Shown piece by piece: positions 43,471-54,872 of a stretch of 64,000 nt of DNA. Origin of the DNA: Fragilaria radians (Eukaryota > Bacillariophyta > Fragilariophyceae > Fragilariales > Fragilariaceae); NCBI GenBank assembly GCA_900642245.1, contig CAAAJI010000018.1:229912-293911 (forward strand). The letters run 5' to 3'. Position 1 is the first letter of the stretch, and each line of letters begins with the position of its first letter. The translations under genes were made by a program, and so were the position numbers. The notes beneath the pieces are model-generated. The model was not told the origin of the DNA. It did no database searches and saw only the letters and a list, made by a program, of their open reading frames with translations.

Positions 43471-43525
43471 TAATAATTATCTCAATTGAAAGAACAAATA
43501 ATAATTATCTCAATTGAAAGAATTA
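43471..43525. repeat. 28-bp tandem duplication
   Basis: The unit starting TAATAATTATCTCAATTGAA occurs at 43471-43498 and again from 43499, the second copy running straight into a C homopolymer. The two copies are identical over the first 24 positions. Confidence 0.85.
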
Positions 43526-43548
43526 CCCCCCCCCCCCCCCCCCCCCCC
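43526..43548. repeat. Poly-C run, 23 nt
   Basis: Uninterrupted C run directly after the tandem duplication. Long homopolymers are error-prone in sequencing, so the true length is uncertain. Confidence 0.85.
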
Positions 43549-43769
43549 TTCCTCCATAAGTACATACGAAGAAGCATCAAGTATTGCTATTATGGCAATA
43601 CGATCTTGGTTTGAAGACAGTGGATAGGATGTTTCAAAAACTATTAATCGAATTTTAATGTCATACCTATGAATGGATCAAAAACAATATCATATTCACT
43701 GAAGTAATTTAATCTATGATCATGTGCCAACTTATTAACATTTAATTGGCAATGAGATGTACATCTGCT

Positions 43770-43949
43770 GGATACATTCAATCCAACTTTCCCAAGTAAC
43801 TGACAGGAATTATGATACATGATAAACTTATGCATCTAAACCTGGACTAATAGCATTATGTTACATGATACACGTATGCATCTAGACCTAGACTATTAGC
43901 ATTGGATACATTCAATCCTGCTTGTACAAGTAATTGACAAGATTTATGA
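43770..43949. repeat. Nested imperfect repeats (B-A-A'-B')
   Basis: Block A (43816-43856) is repeated at 43862-43902 with 36 of 41 positions matching. Block B (about 43770-43815, starting GGATACATTCAATCC) recurs at about 43904-43949. All copies have the same orientation, giving the order B, A, A', B'. This fits decay of a tandem array with a unit of about 90 bp. No coding function. Confidence 0.7.
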
Positions 43950-44778
43950 TATAAGTCATAACTCTCTAGGTTATTCCCATCACAAAAAGCAGTAAAAGTA
44001 AACAATATTTTTAATCTGCCATAATATATGTCATGATGAAAAGATGATACTTTAAAAAGCTAAAGCTGCCAGCATTTATCTGCCTCTAATATTGATATAA
44101 CTTGTACGATACATTATGTACCATTAATGGGGAGACTTCCCGGACTGCTAGAGCAACTAAGTATTGATAAAAATAATACTCAAGATACTCTCGCATTTAT
44201 TTATAAGAAGAAAAAGGTAAACCTGGCTAGATTTTTTTACCATCACAAATTTGGGATGGTAAAGAATAGTATTTCATTCCCAAATTTACTAGCATGCAGC
44301 ATATGCTTGTAAAGGAATTACATTAACTTTGATTTTCAAATCAATCGTAAAATCCTTTTCTAAATTGCCACAACCAAATATCTCTGCATCTTATTTGCCT
44401 CCGACGCCCACTAAATTGTATGATGATTTCAATTGCATCCTCTTTATACTTTTAGTGCACATTCTCCTTTTGTCGCGTCATTGATCACTACCCGTCATGA
44501 CAGCACGTGCAAGTAGAATTCGCTCGAGTTTATCACAACACTTGACCTTGAATTCAATACTTGAATTCGAAGATGGAGCGCGAAATAAAGGCTTGATTTC
44601 ATTGGTGCTTTTATTGTTGTAGGTATTTTTTAGTCTACAAAATGAAAGAGAACTTGTTTAAAAAAAACTTCAATAACGGAGTCCGAGCAAATCTGCCGAT
44701 ATTGATTTAGATGTCTGGTATTAGCCAACCTTTCCTTGAATTAATGAAAACCGTGTAAATTTGATCCTTCCAATTACC

Positions 44779-46357
44779 ATGCCAAGAGATATAATCGCTT
44801 GTAATAATAGTCTTTCTTTTCAGACGCCTCAGTTAAATACGATGGTCTCAAAATCAGAAACAAATCCATTAGACCCCTTTCCTCAATCAGCGTTTAAGTT
44901 AATCGCGGTATGCGTTTTGTGCCACATTAACCACTTCATTCTCTCTTCAATCAATTGGTATACTGATTTCAAATATGTGGGATAGGATATATGATCCAAA
45001 CCAATTACTGAGCATGCGCATTCAGGCCGCAAAGGATGCAGGGATGGAATTTCATTCCAACGAATTGCCTCTAGAGTTGATAACATCACTCCCTATTCCT
45101 CAAATGTTTTCAGGTTTTCATCAATCCAATACGCTGAACGAATCCATGATCTTACCATTTCATTACCTCATGGAAAGATTCAATTTTCACAATATGTACA
45201 CCCAAAGAAGGTTGGATCAAAATGTGGCGCATAATCAAAACGACGGTCAATTCAAAAATCATATGACCAGCATGATAATGAATTCGGATTGTTATCGAAA
45301 TGAGTCTGTTTTAGCCCAACATCCTATTATAATCGAAAGTAAGACTGGAGAATCACCCCATGCTTTGAGCACCAATAGTGCTTCTGATGATGCTACAGAA
45401 CAATCGAAGCTCGTCTTCGATCGGGAAAAAAGGGGTAATTGTCATTTACCTAATGAATTGACCTCAATGAAGTTTGCGCTAAGCAAGATCCAAGAAGACA
45501 CTAACAGGGAAGATTCTAGTGTTGACTCAATCTCATTTGAAGGAAAAAATGAATCACCTGATGAATCTTTTACGGTTCAGGTAAAGGCCATGGACCAAAA
45601 GTGGTTTAAGTCATACAATGAATTGCTTGCATATAAGGACGAATTTGGTGACTGCATCGTTCCTCGTGGCTATTCTTCCAATCCAAGACTTGCTTGCTGG
45701 GTTGCTGAGCAGCGTAAGCAGTACAAGCTCTATGTTGATGGAAAGTATTCTTCTATTAATCCTAACCGAATCAAACTCTTAGAAAGCATTGGTTTTGCTT
45801 GGAATGCTCATGAGGCTGCCTGGGATAAACATTATGACGATTTGAAATCATACAAAGATAAGTATGGTGATTGCCTAGTACCTTTGATGCACTCAAAATA
45901 CCCGAAACTAGGCCTTTGGGTAAAGGAGCAACGTCGCCATTTCAACTTATTTAACGAAGGAAAAGAGTCACACATGACCAGAAATCGAGTGCAAAAGTTA
46001 AATGACATCGGTTTCTGCTGGGATACACACAAATTTGTTTGGAACGAACACTTTCGTGACTTACTAGAGTTCCAAAAAGAACATGGACACTTTGCCGTTC
46101 CAGCTAATTATTCGCCTAATCCAAAGCTTGGTACATGGGTTCATCATCAAAGACGTCAGTACAAAAGGTACAGGGAAGGTTCTTTAAGTCCTCTGACTCC
46201 CGAGCGGATTAAGTCGCTTGAAAGTGTAGGCTTTTCATGGGATTCTAGGAAAAGAGGACGTAGAAGTGATGATCTACTTTCCATCGAGAACGATAATCTG
46301 AAAAAAGGTCAATTGAGTCTCAAAAAGCGTCCTAGATTACTTCAAAATGAAAAGTAG
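44779..46357 (+). CDS. Triple helicase-associated domain protein
   Basis: The 3' part contains three helicase-associated (HA) repeats, starting at the Trp codons 45602, 45821 and 46040. They are exactly 73 codons apart and each ends in Ile/Val-Gly-Phe-x-Trp, with Gly-Asp/His-Cys/Phe, Pro-x-Leu-x-x-Trp-Val and Glu/His-Gln-Arg in between. Such repeats occur in tandem in many diatom proteins with no helicase attached and are thought to bind nucleic acids. The N-terminal 200 residues are Ser/Asn-rich and unrecognised. The start is uncertain. One model uses exon 1 at 44779-44907 and an intron 44908-45025 (GTATGC to ATTCAG, phase 0 on both sides), about 486 aa; the alternative is an unspliced start at the ATG at 44975 (460 aa). 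Mostly basic at the C-terminus. It lies between the two related RING genes. Confidence 0.8.
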
Positions 46358-47645
46358 CCAAGCCAACCAAATTTTTTTTGAATAAGATCTTACATTTCCT
46401 AAAAGAAAAAGTTATTGCATGTACAATATTGAACAAGCCAAAGTGACATTCAACATTGTAAACCAAAGAAATTTTTTTATGATCGTATTAGGAATACATT
46501 TCAGTCCATGTAATTCAGATCCACAATTTCAGTGAAAAATAACTTTTGTGTATTACAGGAGGAAAGTACTAGTAAGCCTTGTGGATGAACATGTTGTGGG
46601 AACAATAACTGATATTGAATCTAAAGTAAGAACTTTAGATTGAATTTCCTGGTCATTTCTTTGACAAAAAATGAAAAGACTTATTATATGAATAAGTTTT
46701 TCTCACATACAAATTCATTAATTTCGATAGAATTCTGGACAGAAAAGTGAACTTATTATCAGTAAATGCTAAGTGAATATGGTATGGAACAAACATATGA
46801 AAATGTTGCTTCAATTGTAAAAGATTCCCAATGCCAGTGAACATTGTTTTCAAGTCAGTTGGCAGAAAGAACCTTGCAAGTTTGTTGTACATTTTATCTC
46901 CCGAGAAAATTATGATTAAATCAAAGAAAGGGGAGTTCAAGATATTGAAAAAAAAGAGAAGCTAAATAGTAAAGATTGAGATTAAACAAAAGTGTGAAAT
47001 CAAAATCATATTTGCAAGGACAAAAGTGAATGGTGTGACAGAGGAACTGGAGTATGTCTTTATGGAAACAAACTGAGGTCAAGTCCTCAGGTAGTGTGCT
47101 CTCACTCGTTTTTCTGTAATATCAAAGTAGAGTGGGAGGCGACTTTATCCTTTACAGTGTACACTTTTCACATTCAAATGCTTTGAGTCTATCCGTCAAT
47201 CGACTTGGCTGCAAAATTCCATGTTACTATCTACTTCACTGTCAGACCCCTTGCAGTAGTGTATACGGCAAACCATTCTGCCGCACAGAAAATAGTCACA
47301 ATTTTGAACTCGCGGAAGTAGTTCAGCTTCTACGTCGTTGATTTTAGATTTCTGTAAGACTCATAAATGTATGAAATGAGACTTGACTTAATTCTCATTC
47401 CGTTTTAATTTACGGACTCATAAATCTTGTCTGTTGAGCCGTTGGAAACATCTACGCCCTGTTCAGTTCTGTTTCATCCGTTCCCTATTTTGAAGCGTTC
47501 TTCAACAGAAGACACTAAGAAGCACGCACGTTGAGGTCTCACAAATGAATCTTTTAACCGGCGTGAGCTGAAATTGAGCTGATATTGACCTTGAATAGTC
47601 ATTCATATTTCTTTCATATTTATCATTTTTCTGTTATCCATTGAG
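46358..47645. other. Non-coding stretch
   Basis: AT-rich intergenic region. Two frames (46653-46940 minus, 47132-47341 plus) have no recognisable content. Nothing else seen. Confidence 0.6.
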
Positions 47646-48410
47646 ATGGACGAGGAAGGAAATATATGCGACATCTGCTTCAAATCTTTTGCAAATTCAG
47701 CCATTGGGACTACAGTACCCTGCGGACACTTGTTTCACATGAAATGCTTTGAAACATGGGCGGCTAATGGTCATAGTTCTCGAACAAAAATACGTTGTCC
47801 TTCGTGCAACGAAAGCTGCTCTTGCGATAAACCATTCATACGACTTTATCTGACGTTAGATATCAATAGCGAATATCAGATTGATGATTTAGATTGTAAA
47901 GATGATATTGACGACGAGCAAATGAACTTGACCGAGGCATCGAAGAGTGAGGGTTCCTCTCAATTATGGCAAGACAAAAGATATCAGTTACGATCGCTAC
48001 AAACAAGAATCAATCAACTCAATGGAATAAGGTTCGATCTCATGGATAAAGTGCAACAGCTTGAGACACAAATGCTTGAATCAACGGGACGACTTGATGC
48101 TTTGACTTCGGAAGGTCGTATTGTTCGCAAGGACTTGAAGATTACTCGTTACGAATTGAAGACAGTTAATCTTGCTCTCAATCGTAGTAACGAAAAATTG
48201 CAGAAATCGCAGAAACAATCAAAGGTTGATCTGGATCGGAGCCTAAAAGCAATTCAAATGTCACAGAACCAGGCAAAGGTAACCCATAGAGCCCTGGCGA
48301 GGACAACAAAGGAACTTGAGGAACTCAATCAGAAAATTGAGTCCCTTTTGGATGGAACTAATTTGACGCAAAGGAGACATGTTCGCAACCGGAGCGGTAA
48401 GACAAAATGA
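47646..48410 (+). CDS. RING-H2 coiled-coil protein, short paralogue
   Basis: 254 aa, single exon. RING-H2 finger with Cys8, Cys11, Cys26, His28, His31, Cys34, Cys51 and Cys54, then Pro-Phe-Ile-Arg-Leu-Tyr-Leu and a coiled coil (about 105-235). It clearly resembles the gene at 40867-42165 across the RING (Ile-Gly-Thr-x-Val-Pro-Cys-Gly-His-x-Phe-His shared), the acidic linker ending in Asn-Leu-Thr, and the coiled coil (Leu-Ala-Leu-Asn-Arg shared). It stops about 140 residues earlier and lacks the PIP-like end, finishing instead in a basic tail. It is probably a ubiquitin ligase that arose by local duplication; partner and substrate unknown. Confidence 0.75.
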   Translation: MDEEGNICDICFKSFANSAIGTTVPCGHLFHMKCFETWAANGHSSRTKIRCPSCNESCSCDKPFIRLYLTLDINSEYQIDDLDCKDDIDDEQMNLTEASKSEGSSQLWQDKRYQLRSLQTRINQLNGIRFDLMDKVQQLETQMLESTGRLDALTSEGRIVRKDLKITRYELKTVNLALNRSNEKLQKSQKQSKVDLDRSLKAIQMSQNQAKVTHRALARTTKELEELNQKIESLLDGTNLTQRRHVRNRSGKTK

Positions 48411-50168
48411 TTTGTACAAGCAAGATTTGTCAAGGCAAGTTCTTAATCGCTAAGTTTAGATGAAAATTTTAATCTTTAGCTGTGAATTTATCTTTTCATA
48501 AATCGCTACGAAATAGAAGGGTCTACTCCTAACTGAAGGTTTGATTATCTTTCAATGTATTTTTTTGTTGCCCTAGATATCAATCATTATTTGCTGCTTT
48601 ACCTATTAACTGTCTCTCATTCCTCGTGCTTTTGGCTTTGTACGGAAAGTTTCAAGACATCACTTCATTCATTCTTGTTGTTTGCCCAATTAAGCAAGTT
48701 GCTATTTCAGGGTGCAGATTGAATTTGCCCCTCATTCCCCAGGAATGGCTCAAACAATAGCTTATCTCAGACGGGAAAAAGGAGTGATGCAATTGCAATG
48801 AAAACAATTTTTTTCAGTGCATATAATAAAGTATATTGAAAGGTGCAGCCTGAATGCTACACCATCAATGGTGATATTGCATCCTTGGATACAAGTACAT
48901 TTTCTCATACCTATTTTCAGGCTCATTTCACCTCCAGAGGATAGATGTAAGCATTTTATTCTTGATGATGGCGGTGTCTTAAAGGATGAAAGTCCTGTTT
49001 GACGAGAGGTGAGGTAATGGGTCACAAAGGTATGTTATGCCAAGACAAGATAAGAGATCTCCTGACAAACCCTGTCACATATACGCTTCTCTTGAATCAG
49101 GAAAGCCTCTGCTAAGTAAAATCCTTCTCATGAAAATGTCCAATATGTTTTCCTGTTGTGTGCATCTTATATATTTTATTTGCCTACATCTAATGATAAT
49201 GAACTTTCAGGAGAAGTCACTATTGATTTTCAACAGCACAGTATTGCTGGCATTGGGGCAAATATTTCTGAAAATCACTTTATCACTGCATTTACCATGC
49301 TCATAAAGATGCTGCACTTTTTATAAATTGTATTTTCAGAGTTTTTCTTTTCATTTATCAGATCATGCTCTTTATATTGCTTCATTTTGATGTCCTGGTG
49401 CTGCATTTCAACCCTCTTATCCGGTATTACAACATGCATTATCTGTTCAACTATATTTTCAAGAGTTCTTCTAGGACATTGTTGTTGTATGTTCAACAAA
49501 TGTGTTTCCTTGTAGATTCTTAAATTTTGTTGATTTGGGTTTAATTCCAAAGCTTCATGATAATTTTTATTATATATGTTTGAATACATTCCAGTGATTC
49601 GCTAGTATAACAGCATAAAGTTGAAAACTACCCTGTAATGATATTCTTAGAGGCCAGCTTTTGGGAGCAGAAGTATGCTTTTGCAAGGCTACATCCATTA
49701 TTTCGCAAATTTCTTTATAATGGATGACCTACACCATATTTATGCACCAGTTAAATATCTTGTACTGCAATTGAATGTCACAGATACTTGTCATGAATGT
49801 TTAGATCTCTGTTGCTATTGGATTAATGAAACTATACGTGTTGCTTTTGCTTATGAAGCCACTAGATTCTGTTTTTCTTTCTCGATGAAAAACACAACCC
49901 ATACAGCCGTTACACAATTTTCCTAATGTTTCTTATTGTTTAACGCCATGAAACTGTAAGCTCGACTCTCATCAACTAGAGTAGGCAGTTGAATTTGGCA
50001 ATTAAGTATTTGATTCCCCATGTTTGATTTCATTTTAGTTGGATGTGGGCCTGTTTCAAAATCCTAATGTTTGACTCTGGTGTCGTTTCCGAAATAGGAT
50101 GTACACACACACAAAAATTGAATTTGACAAAATCGATCAAAATTTGTTCACTACAAGTATTCAAACAA
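48411..50168. other. Non-coding stretch
   Basis: About 1.8 kb. Frames at 49037-49306, 49275-49589 (minus) and 49675-49926 show no domain I recognise. They overlap on opposite strands and vary in composition, so a decayed element is possible but unsupported. Confidence 0.5.
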
Positions 50169-50861
50169 ATGATACTATACAAATCTTTCATCTTTGGTCA
50201 ATGCAGCTGGATTCCAATTTTGGTCCTCTTTCTTTCCGTGCTTCAATCTGTATCATGTGCTTCTCTGGAGTCACCTCAAAAATCGCTGCATTTGCAATCT
50301 GTGGTTGATCATCGTCCTTTGCAACAAGATGTCGCTGCCGGGACTAAAAATTCTGTTGTTGCCCTAGAAAGTGAATTGGAACCTTCTTCACACCGTAACT
50401 TACCATCAAGTTGGGAAGAATTTGACATTCGAAAGGAGTGGGATGAACTTCTTTCAACTCCTATACGAGAGTGGCAATGGAGTCAATGGTTATTCTTGTT
50501 CATTATTGTGATCCTAATGACATGGTGTTGTGGAATCTGTGTCCGAAGAAGAAGAATTGCAAGACAACCTGGAATCGGCATGTATGGTGGGCCACCCTTA
50601 CAACCAACATCTAACATGCCGTACGGTGGAATGACAACTCCCTACAATGGATATTCTTCTCCTTATAACAATCAAAGATCGTTTGGACAACAATGCTGCA
50701 ATTGTCTTCGGACTGCATGTATGTGCTTTATGTGTTATGAGCTTTGCTGTGCTGACTGTCATGATGTTCCCTGCTTTCGTCACAGCAGTTGGAGCGGAAA
50801 CGCCTTCACGGATTCGTCGTATCGACGACACGAGGATGGTGGGGTTTCCGAAATTGTCTAG
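50169..50861 (+). CDS. Cys-rich single-pass membrane protein
   Basis: 230 aa from the ATG at 50169, chosen because it gives a signal peptide (residues about 1-30, hydrophobic core then Ser-Val-Ser-Cys-Ala); the frame is open upstream to 50043. A luminal or extracellular part of about 75 residues is followed by one membrane span (Trp-Leu-Phe-Leu-Phe-Ile-Ile-Val-Ile-Leu-Met, about residues 105-125). A basic Arg-Arg-Arg-Arg stop-transfer follows, then a Gly/Pro/Tyr/Asn-rich linker. The cytosolic end holds a dense Cys cluster: about eleven Cys in thirty residues, in Cys-Cys-x-Cys and Cys-x-Cys patterns. The layout suggests a type I membrane protein whose Cys cluster could be palmitoylated or bind metal. 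Family and function unknown. Confidence 0.7.
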   Translation: MILYKSFIFGQCSWIPILVLFLSVLQSVSCASLESPQKSLHLQSVVDHRPLQQDVAAGTKNSVVALESELEPSSHRNLPSSWEEFDIRKEWDELLSTPIREWQWSQWLFLFIIVILMTWCCGICVRRRRIARQPGIGMYGGPPLQPTSNMPYGGMTTPYNGYSSPYNNQRSFGQQCCNCLRTACMCFMCYELCCADCHDVPCFRHSSWSGNAFTDSSYRRHEDGGVSEIV

Positions 50862-51453
50862 TAAAATAGGACGAATACGAGATTGGGCGGGTCCTATATT
50901 GTTGGGCTGGCTCTATACAAGATCATTCGTATTTTAAATTAGAATTATTACCTTCGTGGATGATAACTCGGAGGAGCTAGATAGCGATAGTAAAGCTAAA
51001 TAGCAAAGTTTATATTATTGCTACAATTATCCAATCCCTCATTATGACATGGTAACTGGGTGTTCAAGTGGTTTGTGCAAAAATGTTCTTTACATCTCAA
51101 TCAAATTCTGAAATTCACAAAGAAGGGAAATGCTAACATAGCAGCATGTGTCGTCTATAATGCACTCTGTCGACATTTTTTTGAAAATTCATTAGATTTT
51201 TCATAATTTTCATTATAATTTTAATAGATGGTGTATTTGCATACAGAGATAGATACATCGCATGGATTCAACCCACATCAATCGACTTGGGCATGCCAAT
51301 AACAGCGCGGAACTATCTTTTATTGATGTTAAAAACATTCCCAAATTTAAGTTCTCGTGTAGCCTAGTATTCCACTGTTTCGGTTGGGAACGGAATTTTG
51401 AATTTTAAAGGAATGCATTTTGTTTCGATCATTTTTTTTCACTACTAGCCGCC
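50862..51453. other. Intergenic region
   Basis: 592 bp between two plus-strand genes; no gene seen. It must contain the 3' end of the Cys-rich gene and the promoter of the EXS gene. Confidence 0.6.
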
Positions 51454-53121
51454 ATGATGACTGTGGCTGGATGGCAGAAAAAAAGTTTTTTACTAATTGT
51501 ACTACTTGTTTCCCTAGGATGTTTGAAGGATGTTTCGAATTCTGAGCGTTTCGCTGTCCAAGTTGCTCTGGAACGGCATCCACCGTCCTTGCGTATATTT
51601 CGAGGACTACTAGAAATATCGTTTCTGTTCCTAGCGTTGGCTTTGTCCATACACGTTTGGAATTCAACCGTCGGACCGAATGTTCTTGGACAGTTGTTAT
51701 TTGTCAAGGAAGCCACCATGACAGAAACAAAGTTTGGAAATTACCAAACAATTCCATTGTATGACCCCGAAGAGGATCCTATCTGTCCCAATGGAGAAGA
51801 ATCTCCATCAGCTGACAATCCAAAAGACGGATCGAATAGTACCAATGACGCTTCTGGGGAAGAAATCTCGTCAAATTCCATATTTAACATGACGGATATG
51901 CAAGTCTTGCAAATATATTTAGATATATTGCTATGGATATTCATTTCATTATTACTTTTCACAATCAGCAGTGCTGGCGGTGGAAGGTATATTGATGGTA
52001 TGAATGGTGGACAATCGGAATCCAAACTTTTGGCGACAATTGCTGCACCATCATTTCCACTTTTCCTCTTTGTTATCTGCATTATGAAATCATTTGTCCC
52101 CTGGAATAATCGGAAATACATATGGATGTTACTGTTTCGTAGAACCATCGGGGCACCCTTCTTCTGTCCTGTTACCTTCCGAGATGGAATGATTGGTGAT
52201 GTACTCACGTCTTCTGTACGACCCCTGCAAGATATTGCCTTTACAATTTTCTATCTATTGTCTGGTCTACAGGGTTGGTGGACAAATACCTACGATCTCG
52301 ATCAAGCGGTCCTGCCTGTGGAACGTTCCTGGATTGTCCGTACCATTGTTCTTCCCGCATGCATGGTATCTCCACTTTGGTGGCGATTCAATCAAAATCT
52401 TCGACAGATATGGGACAATAAGAAACGATGGCCATATTTGGGTAATGCCTTCAAGTATTTTATAGCTGCACAAGTGGCAATGTTTGGAGTTTTCAATCCG
52501 CATCGTCAAACAAGTGTCTTGTGGATAATCTGTGCTATCCTTGCCACTCTCTATCAAATATGGTGGGATGTATTTATGGATTGGAATCTGCTTCGCTTAG
52601 AAAAAAATCGATTCTATCTACGAAGTCAGCGCCTGTTCGAAAGCAAGACGATTTATTGGACTATCCTTATCATTAACATTATCCTGAGATTTGGATGGAC
52701 TATGACATTTTTGCCCAAAAAATTCCTTGATCGTAGTGGTGCACTTCAAAGTACGTTTCAAGGTGTATTTCTATATATTGATGCTATCCTTGCGACTGCG
52801 GAAATCTTTAGACGGACATTGTGGGGTTTTCTGCGGGTTGAATGGGAAGCAATACATGCCCATGGTGATGATTCTTTTATTATGGAACGATTACGCCGGT
52901 CCAAAGTCACAAGTATTGACGGCAAGATAGAAGATAATGTTATGGACAATGGATCATCCAGTTCCATTATCATATCACATCTTGATTCTAGAGTGAACGC
53001 ATATTTCAAGAACGATCTATCTCAAGGAAGTCAATCTAATTTTTTGCTGGAACTGTCACTTTGGACAGGATTGTTCTGCATTGGTGGTATCCTTGCAGTT
53101 GCTCATCGAGGAGTTTACTAG
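51454..53121 (+). CDS. EXS-domain membrane protein (XPR1/ERD1-like)
   Basis: 555 aa, single exon. It starts with a signal-anchor-like segment (residues 9-24) and has several membrane spans (about 50-67, 151-172, 198-212, 258-270, 336-347, 355-370, 400-412, 430-448, 530-548). EXS hallmarks are present: Phe243-x-Asp-x3-Gly-Asp-Val-Leu-Thr-Ser, Trp-Trp-Arg-Phe-x-Gln-Asn-Leu-Arg-x-x-x-Asp (309-321), Asn-Ala-Phe-Lys-Tyr (331-335), Trp-Asp-x-x-x-Asp-Trp (371-377), Arg-Phe-Gly-Trp-Thr (412-416) and Phe-Arg-Arg-x-x-Trp-x-x-x-Arg-x-Glu (452-463). There is no N-terminal SPX domain, so the protein is closer to yeast Erd1 and other short EXS proteins than to XPR1/PHO1. Family members export phosphate or recycle it from the Golgi. 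An acidic Asn-rich loop at about 100-150 is specific to this protein. Confidence 0.85.
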   Translation: MMTVAGWQKKSFLLIVLLVSLGCLKDVSNSERFAVQVALERHPPSLRIFRGLLEISFLFLALALSIHVWNSTVGPNVLGQLLFVKEATMTETKFGNYQTIPLYDPEEDPICPNGEESPSADNPKDGSNSTNDASGEEISSNSIFNMTDMQVLQIYLDILLWIFISLLLFTISSAGGGRYIDGMNGGQSESKLLATIAAPSFPLFLFVICIMKSFVPWNNRKYIWMLLFRRTIGAPFFCPVTFRDGMIGDVLTSSVRPLQDIAFTIFYLLSGLQGWWTNTYDLDQAVLPVERSWIVRTIVLPACMVSPLWWRFNQNLRQIWDNKKRWPYLGNAFKYFIAAQVAMFGVFNPHRQTSVLWIICAILATLYQIWWDVFMDWNLLRLEKNRFYLRSQRLFESKTIYWTILIINIILRFGWTMTFLPKKFLDRSGALQSTFQGVFLYIDAILATAEIFRRTLWGFLRVEWEAIHAHGDDSFIMERLRRSKVTSIDGKIEDNVMDNGSSSSIIISHLDSRVNAYFKNDLSQGSQSNFLLELSLWTGLFCIGGILAVAHRGVY

Positions 53122-54872
53122 CCATAGGGCGAAAAACAGTTGCATTTTTTCAATTCTGCTGAATGTTCTTGTAAATTGTTGCCACATAAGAGCAGTAATA
53201 AAGTTGCAAACCCCGTATCACAATCCTTGCTGTTATAGATAAATAATGTAAGCATAACGAAAGACTTTAAGAAAAGTTTACATTTTCCAGATTTTATTCT
53301 GATTCCGAACTCAGATTGAAAACAAAAAATCAAATACAAAGGTACAATAAATTGCTAATTAAGTGACATTAAAACCAGTTGACATTGTGCACTGGGACCC
53401 ATACTCTACGTTGAGTGGATACCATGAGGAATTATGAATGGAATTAAAGAATGATGCGGTTGAGTTGGAGTGCAATAACACTTAGATACAGTAAATCACG
53501 TTAGCTTGCCAAAATTGTTATAGTAACTTCTCCTGCATAGAAGTTAAACATATTTTTCATATATGTAAACACTAGTCATCCCCACATTTGGCTTGTCAAA
53601 ATAGCATCATACAAATTTAAAAAGGAAATCAAAGGAACAGTCAAATGTTGATGATTTTGAATTTGTGTGAAGTGACCAAGAAAAGAATCGCCAAAAATGA
53701 TTTGTGCATACTCGCCTGGGAAACTAAGCCATTGTGATAATGCGGTATGTTCCACTATTGGACACTCAATGCCATATCTTCTATGTTACATGATCATTTT
53801 CACATTGATTTTAAGCTATTTCTATTTACGGGATATCCTTGCTAATAATTGGCAAATATTTGCTTGCTATTCATTGCTCGCTTTACCCCTCTCGCATTTT
53901 TATCCAAATAGAATCAGAATTTGTCACATTATGCTTTCCAAGATGACAAAGTTCGTATTCTGTGCGCTGTAATAACTTTCTTTTGGATCAGTAAAATCTT
54001 GGAAGCGTGAGTTAGTAAAAATGTAACGGCAGTGTACTTGATCGGGAGCATAAATTAGAAGAGGAAGGCTGGTGAAAATAATTCAGGAAATCTTGAGATG
54101 AAGAAAATAAATAGCCTTAATGAATTAAATATAGATAAGAAGTGGCGATAAGAAATTCAGAACCGAAGACATTATTAAGTCACAAGAAAATCAAATAACT
54201 ACTGAGAAAATGCGACATTCAATGCCAGGAAAATAATATATTTTTTCCTTTGAGTATCTTTCAAAACCTTGATCAAGCTCAGATGTTCTATGCGTTATAA
54301 ATTCTTTGCTTTATGATTCATTAATGCCCGTTTCCTAGCATACGAACGATGTCAATGTAAAGGCGTCAGAGTACATGAGAATGACAAGTGCCAAGGACAA
54401 TGGGAAAGAGGAAAATCCGATCCAGACGATGTGAGAGCAATTTCGCTCTAAAGAAGCTGAAAAAGTATCAAGTGTATTGCATAATTCTTTATGTTTTTTT
54501 GAACCTCCATGAAAAGTTGACTTAGAACTTCATTTTTCAAGGTACCCAAATCGAAGCATGAGTCATTTCAGAGGAAATTAAGAGTACAACTTTAGACCAG
54601 GATGTATGCATGTATTACTTAGCTATGCTTTTGCTCATACTCTGTAATTCTGACTGTATTTCTGCAATCTTTTTCTAGTTTGCTTAGGTTACTTCACTCC
54701 GAATTCATTTGTTGTGATTGTAGTACTGTTACTGTGAATCGACACTTTCGTCTAGGACCGCATACGTTTCTGACGTCAGTTAAAATGCATATTTTATTGT
54801 TGAAGTTTAAGAAAAGATAATGCAGTGAGAAAATCATCCGAACCAAACAGAAGTTTGAAATCGTTGTTGATC
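53122..54872. other. Non-coding stretch
   Basis: About 1.75 kb between two plus-strand genes. A 91-codon frame (53697-53972) has no recognisable content. No RNA or repeat recognised. Confidence 0.6.

Larger units (their letters stand above)
42166..44778. other. Repeat-bearing non-coding stretch
   Basis: About 2.6 kb without a supported gene. It holds a 28-bp tandem duplication, a 23-nt C run and a set of nested imperfect repeats (43770-43949), listed separately. Frames of 60-63 codons show no domain. Confidence 0.55.

Noticed and set aside
49037..49926. Possible decayed retroelement
   Set aside because: Frames on both strands were read for protease, integrase, RT and RNase H motifs; none was found.
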